Positions 59,690-64,000 of a stretch of 64,000 bases of DNA are shown here, piece after piece. Under the pieces are notes generated by a model, which saw only the letters and a list, made by a program, of their open reading frames with translations, was not told the origin of the DNA and searched no databases. A program made the position numbers and the translations under genes. Source of the stretch: Chitinophagaceae bacterium. Its GTDB lineage: Bacteria > Bacteroidota > Bacteroidia > Chitinophagales > Chitinophagaceae. The stretch lies in contig JAHBTJ010000026.1 in NCBI GenBank assembly GCA_019638595.1, positions 1 through 64,000 on the forward strand, in the 5' to 3' direction. The first letter of the stretch is position 1. Each line of letters opens with the position of its first letter.

Positions 59690-62284
59690 CTACTGCATCA
59701 TATCATCTCCTCCATCGGAACCTGTTCTGTTATTTTTACGCTTAAACAACGATACATCGAATTTGCCGAAACGATAGGAAAAATTCAATCTCGCCACCTG
59801 CCAGTCCCTGCGCCTCCACATATCCTGTACAAAGTAGCTGTTCTCCGAATGCGCGTCGTATTTGCGTGTTTTAAAAATGTCATTCACGCTCAGTGTAACA
59901 GCAGCTCTTTTATCTTTCATGAATTCTTTCCTTACAGCAATATCCACTCCATAGTTTGGATTGATATACCCCTGCGAAGCTGAAGAAGCTCCTCCAAAAA
60001 AGCCGCCCCCACCGCCTCTTCTGCCACCGCCATCCTGCGGCACAAGCGTACGCGACTGGTATTCGCCGGATAACTGTATAGTAAAGTTGGCAGGAAGCTT
60101 AAAGTTGATATTCATTTTTCCCAAAAATGCCCAACGGTCATTCACACCTAACGTGGAATCAAGCCCGCTGTTATCAATCTGCGCGTTGTAAAAATTAAAA
60201 TTGGTAGTTACATCCATCCACTTGGCCAGCGGATTTTTTGAAGTAAGCTCCAGCCCGTAAGACCTGCTTGAATTGGCATTAATGAACGATATCACCATGG
60301 CGGAATCCAGCTTACCATCCGGCAACGGCACATCATATTGTAACCCCTGGTACCGGGTAATTAAATTATCGGTTTTTTTATAGTACACCGAAGTAAGCAG
60401 CGAATGACCTTTACCAAGCGATTTATTATAGTTCAACTCGAACGAATTGGTAAATTCAGGACGAAGCCCGGGATTACCCACACTGATATTCAGGATATCG
60501 GATACATCGTAAAAAGGAATCAACTGCCAGAAATTAGGACGGTTAATACGGCGGGAATAGTTAAGCTGCAGATCATTACCCGGCCCGAACGACTGTGTTA
60601 AAAAAACACTTGGAAAAAACTGTAAAGGATATTTATTAGAAAAACGGTCGCCGGTATTGAGTAAAGTACCCGTATAGTTCGAACTTTCTGTTCTAAGTCC
60701 CAACTGGTACGAAAACGATTCACCTATCTTGCTTGAATAAGTAGAATAAGCGGCATACACCTGGTCGTTGTATTTATAATTGGAACTTACGGAAGGAATA
60801 GAAACATACTCTCCTCTCGAATAATCATAAGAAAGATTGTTGATGATATTTTTATTATTGCGCACGGCAGCCCTAACACCCGCTTCCAGCTTTGCTTTCC
60901 CAACGGGAAGCACATAATCGCTCTGAATGGTCCAAAAGCTGTTTTTCCCGGAGGATACAAGCTTTTGCAGTGCAGGATCGTTTTGAAAACTTCCATCGCT
61001 GTTATAGTACCGGGTAGTATAATCGCCTTCACCCGAATTAGAGCTGCTGTTGTAGTTTACATCGGCGGTAAGCTCATGGCCCTGCTTGGGAAACAAATGT
61101 TTGTAACCAAGCGAGGGTCCGAAATTCTTAAAGTTCCTCTTATTGGCAGTAGTACGCAAAGCCTGTTGTGTTTTTACAGGGCTGCTCAGGGTATCTACAA
61201 TAATATTATCTGTTTGGTAAGAGTTAAAGTTACCGTTAGGCATAGCAGCGGAAACCGTAAAAGAGTTGCGGTTGTCCATAAGATAGTCAAACCCGATTCT
61301 GCCAAAAGCAAAAGCTCCTGTATTGGTTGAATTGCTGTACTGGTTGAGAATGGTATTTTTTGCTTTATCGTTGAACAGGTTTTCCCGGTATGTTTCCCCT
61401 TTACTGATGCTTTTCCGCTGGTTATAGTTAAGCCCCAGGAAGAAATTGAATTTTCCCTGCTTCACGTTGATATCGCCGCCAAAATTTATCCTGCCCCGCG
61501 AATCAACACCTGCACGGATATTGCCATTGTAACCGGCCTTACGGTTCTTTTTAAGAATTACATTCAGTATACCGGCCATTCCCCCCGACGCATCAAATTT
61601 GGCTGAAGGGTTGGTAATGATCTCCACGCTTTCTATCGCGTCTGCAGGTATCTGGTCTAACGTCATGGTAGTTGGCCTTCCATCCACAAAAATAGTAGGC
61701 GCTGCATTACGGAGCGTTACATTCCCGTCAATATCAACATTTACACCGGGTACATTTTTCATGATCTCCGTAGCGGTTTGCCCGGTAGTGGTAATATTTT
61801 TATCTACATTAAATATCCGCCTGTCCACCCCCATCTGGAACATGGGTTTGGTAGCAACAACGGTTACTTCTCCCAGTTGCTGCACATCCAGCTCCAGCTT
61901 TATATTACCCAGGTCCCTGTCAAACCCGGCCATATCAGCGCCAAAAGAAACCTCTTTGTCTATGGGAGTATACCCAATAGCTGTAACCAACAGCCTGAAT
62001 TTACCACGCACAGGAAGGTTTTCGAGGCTGAAATTGCCTTTGGAAGTAGTAAGCTGCCCTGCTATTGAAATATCAGTGGATTTTCCTGAAGCGGAATCGC
62101 GCCGCGCCTGCACTAACTGTACCGAAGCCGCATCTATACCCTTATTGGTAGCGGCATCTATAATGCGCCCGTAAAATCTTCCAATATTGCCTCCTCCTGC
62201 CCCGGCCATAGGCCTGCCACCCCGTACCTGGGAAAATAACGACAACGAAAGCAAACAAAAACAGGAAAATAAAAATGTTCTCAT
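59690..62284 (-). CDS. TonB-dependent receptor / outer-membrane beta-barrel family protein
   Basis: An 864-residue protein with signal peptide MRTFLFSCFCLLSLSLFSQ. Residues about 30-130 are a carboxypeptidase-regulatory-like domain (GRIIDAATNKGIDAASVQL); about 140-260 a plug (EVTVVATKPMFQ, GQTATEIMKNVPGVNVDIDGNVTLRNAAPTIFVDGRP, DAIESVEIITNPSAKFDASGGMAGILNVILKK); the rest a large barrel ending NFSYRFGKFDVSLFKRK. It is the outer membrane beta-barrel type with no obvious substrate partner (no SusD next to it). The 7 strand-rich repeats and Gly/Arg patch (RGGGGGFFGG) are notable but typical. The transcript may be leaderless. Confidence 0.9.
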   Translation of the reverse strand: MRTFLFSCFCLLSLSLFSQVRGGRPMAGAGGGNIGRFYGRIIDAATNKGIDAASVQLVQARRDSASGKSTDISIAGQLTTSKGNFSLENLPVRGKFRLLVTAIGYTPIDKEVSFGADMAGFDRDLGNIKLELDVQQLGEVTVVATKPMFQMGVDRRIFNVDKNITTTGQTATEIMKNVPGVNVDIDGNVTLRNAAPTIFVDGRPTTMTLDQIPADAIESVEIITNPSAKFDASGGMAGILNVILKKNRKAGYNGNIRAGVDSRGRINFGGDINVKQGKFNFFLGLNYNQRKSISKGETYRENLFNDKAKNTILNQYSNSTNTGAFAFGRIGFDYLMDNRNSFTVSAAMPNGNFNSYQTDNIIVDTLSSPVKTQQALRTTANKRNFKNFGPSLGYKHLFPKQGHELTADVNYNSSSNSGEGDYTTRYYNSDGSFQNDPALQKLVSSGKNSFWTIQSDYVLPVGKAKLEAGVRAAVRNNKNIINNLSYDYSRGEYVSIPSVSSNYKYNDQVYAAYSTYSSKIGESFSYQLGLRTESSNYTGTLLNTGDRFSNKYPLQFFPSVFLTQSFGPGNDLQLNYSRRINRPNFWQLIPFYDVSDILNISVGNPGLRPEFTNSFELNYNKSLGKGHSLLTSVYYKKTDNLITRYQGLQYDVPLPDGKLDSAMVISFINANSSRSYGLELTSKNPLAKWMDVTTNFNFYNAQIDNSGLDSTLGVNDRWAFLGKMNINFKLPANFTIQLSGEYQSRTLVPQDGGGRRGGGGGFFGGASSASQGYINPNYGVDIAVRKEFMKDKRAAVTLSVNDIFKTRKYDAHSENSYFVQDMWRRRDWQVARLNFSYRFGKFDVSLFKRKNNRTGSDGGDDMMQ

Positions 62285-62289
62285 TGCTG

Positions 62290-62297
62290 CAAAATTA
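62290..62297 (-). promoter_or_regulatory. -7 element placed for a leaderless receptor transcript
   Basis: TAATTTTG on the minus strand, exact TAnnTTTG, 5 bases from the ATG of the receptor at 62284. No -33 box at normal spacing is obvious. Confidence 0.4.
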
Positions 62298-62430
62298 CAA
62301 ACCGTCGTGGTTAGGGTAAATGTTTTAAGGTTAATGAAGGTTAACGGTTTACCCTGGTTTTATAAAGAAATAGTAAAACTGGATTTTGCATGGATGCTTT
62401 TTTCATCTATTTTTGCAGCCTCATAAAAAT

Positions 62431-62505
62431 GGTGGCTGTAGCTCAGTTGGTTAGAGCATCAGATTGTGGTTCTGAGGGTCGCCGGTTCGAGCCCGGTTAG
62501 CCACC
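62431..62505 (+). tRNA. tRNA-His (anticodon GTG)
   Basis: Acceptor GTGGCTG pairs with TAGCCAC; an extra 5' G (62431) faces C73, the identity element of tRNA-His. D arm GCTCAGTTGGTTAGAGC; anticodon stem TCAGA/TCTGA around loop TTGTGGT with GTG at 62466-62468; T arm CCGGTTCGAGCCCGG. CCA is not encoded. A terminator hairpin follows. Confidence 0.94.
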
Positions 62506-62515
62506 CCCAATATGT

Positions 62516-62547
62516 CAAAAGCGGTTTTTCAGCCGCTTTTTGTTTTT
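62516..62547 (+). terminator. terminator after tRNA-His
   Basis: AAAAGCGG-TTTTTCAG-CCGCTTTT followed by TGTTTTTG, directly after the tRNA; a standard intrinsic terminator. Confidence 0.8.
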
Positions 62548-62680
62548 GAAGCGCTCCGCTCAACCCAGCCTGTGTTCTGTTTTATTTGCATATTTCACCC
62601 TTCATGTATATTTTACAAATCCTTAGCTAAATCATTGAAACGACGGCAACATTCGTTTATTATTTCCGTTATTTTTGAAT

Positions 62681-64000
62681 ATGCAAAAAGTGTTAAGGCT
62701 TATGTTTAATAAAAAATCTCTTCCGGTATTACTGGTCATTCTTATTGCAGGCATTTTTATTACGTTTCAAACAATTGGTTTAGGCAATCCACCCACCAAA
62801 TATGAAAAAATATTAAGGCAGGTAGGAGTAATGCTCGAACAGGGACATTACAGCCCCAAAAAAATTGATGATAATTTTTCCAGGGAAGTTTTTACCAAAT
62901 TCCTGGAGGCGCTTGATCCGGACAAACAGCTTTTCCTGAAACCGGATGTGGCTCAACTGAAAAAGCTGTATGAAAATAAAATAGACGATGAGATCCATGG
63001 AGCACCGCTGCAATCGTTCCAGGCTATCAGCGATATGTATAGCCAGAGACTACAGGAATATCTAACCTCATACAAAGAAATACTGGACAAGCCGTTTGAC
63101 TTTACAGCCAATGAAACACTGGTGGATGATAAAGCCAAACTCGAATACGCCGACAATGAAAAGGAGAGAAAAGATATCTGGCGTAAACGTTTGAAATACC
63201 AGACACTGGTTCGATATGCCGATTTGATCAGCAATAATGAAAAGAACAAAGACACGAAAGACTACAAATCAAAAACCGACGCCGAGCTTGAAAAAGAAGC
63301 CAGGGAAAAAGTATTACTGTCTACCAACCGCATAGCAGAAAGGTTAAGGAACAAGTTTACGGAAGAAGACCGTTTCAACGATTTCGTAAATACCATTACT
63401 TCCTGCATGGATCCGCACACCACCTTCTTTCCTCCTATAGAAAAAAGATCTTTCGATGAGCAAATGAGCGGAAGGTTTTTTGGGATTGGTGCATCGCTGC
63501 GTAACGAAGATGGCAATATTAAAGTAGCTACGCTTGTTACCGGAAGCCCTGCATGGAAATCGGGGCAGGTGCAGGTGGGTGATATTATTACAAAAGTGGG
63601 ACAGGGCAATGAAGAGCCCCAGGATATGGCAGGGTTTGATACGGAAGATGCCGTTAAATTAATAAGAGGCAAAAAAGGAACAGAAGTAAGGCTTACGTTA
63701 AAAAAAGCGGATGGCAGCTCAAAAGTAGTATCGCTGATAAGGGACGAAATAGTGCTGGATGAAACCTTTGCCAGGAGCGCCGTGGTAAATGAAGGATCGC
63801 GTAAGATCGGCTATATCTTTTTACCGGAGTTTTATGCAGACTGGGAACGCCCGAACGGGGCAAAGTCGGCGGAAGATGTTGCCAGGGAAGTATCTAAATT
63901 AAAAGCTCAAAATGTAGACGGTATCATTATAGACCTCCGGAATAATGGCGGCGGTTCGCTGTATGATGTAATACAAATGGTAGGCTTATTCATTGACGAA
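62681..64000 (+). CDS. S41 carboxy-terminal processing protease, 5' part (cut by window end)
   Basis: The frame opens at ATG 62681 (or ATG 62702, MFNKKSLPV) and runs to the right edge with no stop. An N-terminal hydrophobic segment (LPVLLVILIAGIFITF) is a signal anchor. Then come the tail-specific-protease N-terminal helices (EKILRQVGVMLEQGHYSP), TITSCMDPHTTFFPP, a PDZ domain (GIGASLRNEDGNIKVATLVTGSPA to VRLTLKK), and the start of the S41 core ending VDGIIIDLRNNGGGSLYDV. The catalytic Ser/Lys lie beyond the window. It is a periplasmic protease of the Prc/CtpA type. A TATTTTTG -7-like element (62670-62677) would favour the start at 62702. Confidence 0.9.
   Translation, partial: MQKVLRLMFNKKSLPVLLVILIAGIFITFQTIGLGNPPTKYEKILRQVGVMLEQGHYSPKKIDDNFSREVFTKFLEALDPDKQLFLKPDVAQLKKLYENKIDDEIHGAPLQSFQAISDMYSQRLQEYLTSYKEILDKPFDFTANETLVDDKAKLEYADNEKERKDIWRKRLKYQTLVRYADLISNNEKNKDTKDYKSKTDAELEKEAREKVLLSTNRIAERLRNKFTEEDRFNDFVNTITSCMDPHTTFFPPIEKRSFDEQMSGRFFGIGASLRNEDGNIKVATLVTGSPAWKSGQVQVGDIITKVGQGNEEPQDMAGFDTEDAVKLIRGKKGTEVRLTLKKADGSSKVVSLIRDEIVLDETFARSAVVNEGSRKIGYIFLPEFYADWERPNGAKSAEDVAREVSKLKAQNVDGIIIDLRNNGGGSLYDVIQMVGLFIDE

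Overview
The window looks like chromosomal DNA of a Bacteroidota bacterium, most likely family Chitinophagaceae. The support is: a flexirubin/dialkylresorcinol (darA/darB) locus, an outer-membrane beta-barrel TonB receptor, a CRTAC1/VCBS lipoprotein next to a susD remnant, a GLPGLI-like protein, DUF5690, DUF5722 and DUF2911 proteins, bifunctional HisIE, TAnnTTTG promoter motifs, and few clear Shine-Dalgarno sequences. No species can be named from the sequence alone.

Layout. 1-4000: AT-rich ends of two RHS polymorphic-toxin cassettes, each followed by a small overlapping gene for an exported putative immunity protein; the second toxin tip carries a metzincin-like zinc motif. 4007-5719: sugar-acid dehydratase (IlvD/Edd family). 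5970-6668: a frameshifted gene plus a 55-residue partner. 6669-8096: a gene-free repeat nest with a MITE-like element and its apparent empty site. 8097-11996: phnW and a DUF5690 membrane protein, pdxJ, DUF2911. 12297-24806: a long minus-strand block of amino-acid biosynthesis genes, trpL-E-G-D-C-F, an acetyltransferase, a RAYT transposase, trpB-A, then hisH-A-F-IE with a four-helix protein and a TfoX protein inserted, and a tRNA-Gly on the other strand between trpA and hisH. trpE is preceded by a 19-residue leader peptide with three consecutive Trp codons and a terminator hairpin, a textbook-shaped attenuator.

24907-30707: DUF5009 acyltransferase-like protein, a second MITE-like copy, a secreted phosphodiesterase, an O-methyltransferase, a nucleosidase and small unknowns. 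30929-47175: a dialkylresorcinol/flexirubin-type lipid locus in two divergent arms. The minus arm is GT2-DUF2062, an MMPL-acyltransferase-methyltransferase fusion, a FAD oxidoreductase, a C45 hydrolase and AcpS, mostly with overlapping stop/start codons. The plus arm is a small exported protein, DarA, DarB, an unknown, a BtrH-like protein and an ABC ATPase. Between the arms lie a NUMOD4/NUMOD1 protein with a degenerate HNH region, bounded by a duplicated promoter-like 42-bp sequence, and a small outer-membrane protein. No aryl-polyene synthase, ammonia-lyase or ABC permease gene is in the window.

47331-64000: a CRTAC1 lipoprotein with a 15-codon susD tail and a LacI-type palindrome upstream, GLPGLI-like and ATP-grasp-like proteins, a DUF5722 putative glycosidase, a glutamine amidotransferase, a YCF48-like protein, Pcm, an Rpn-family nuclease, a TonB-family receptor, tRNA-His, and the 5' part of an S41 processing protease cut by the window end.

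Intergenic space is rich in repeats: hairpins around the RAYT gene, MITE-like units, and degenerate 7-bp-period repeats near many gene ends.
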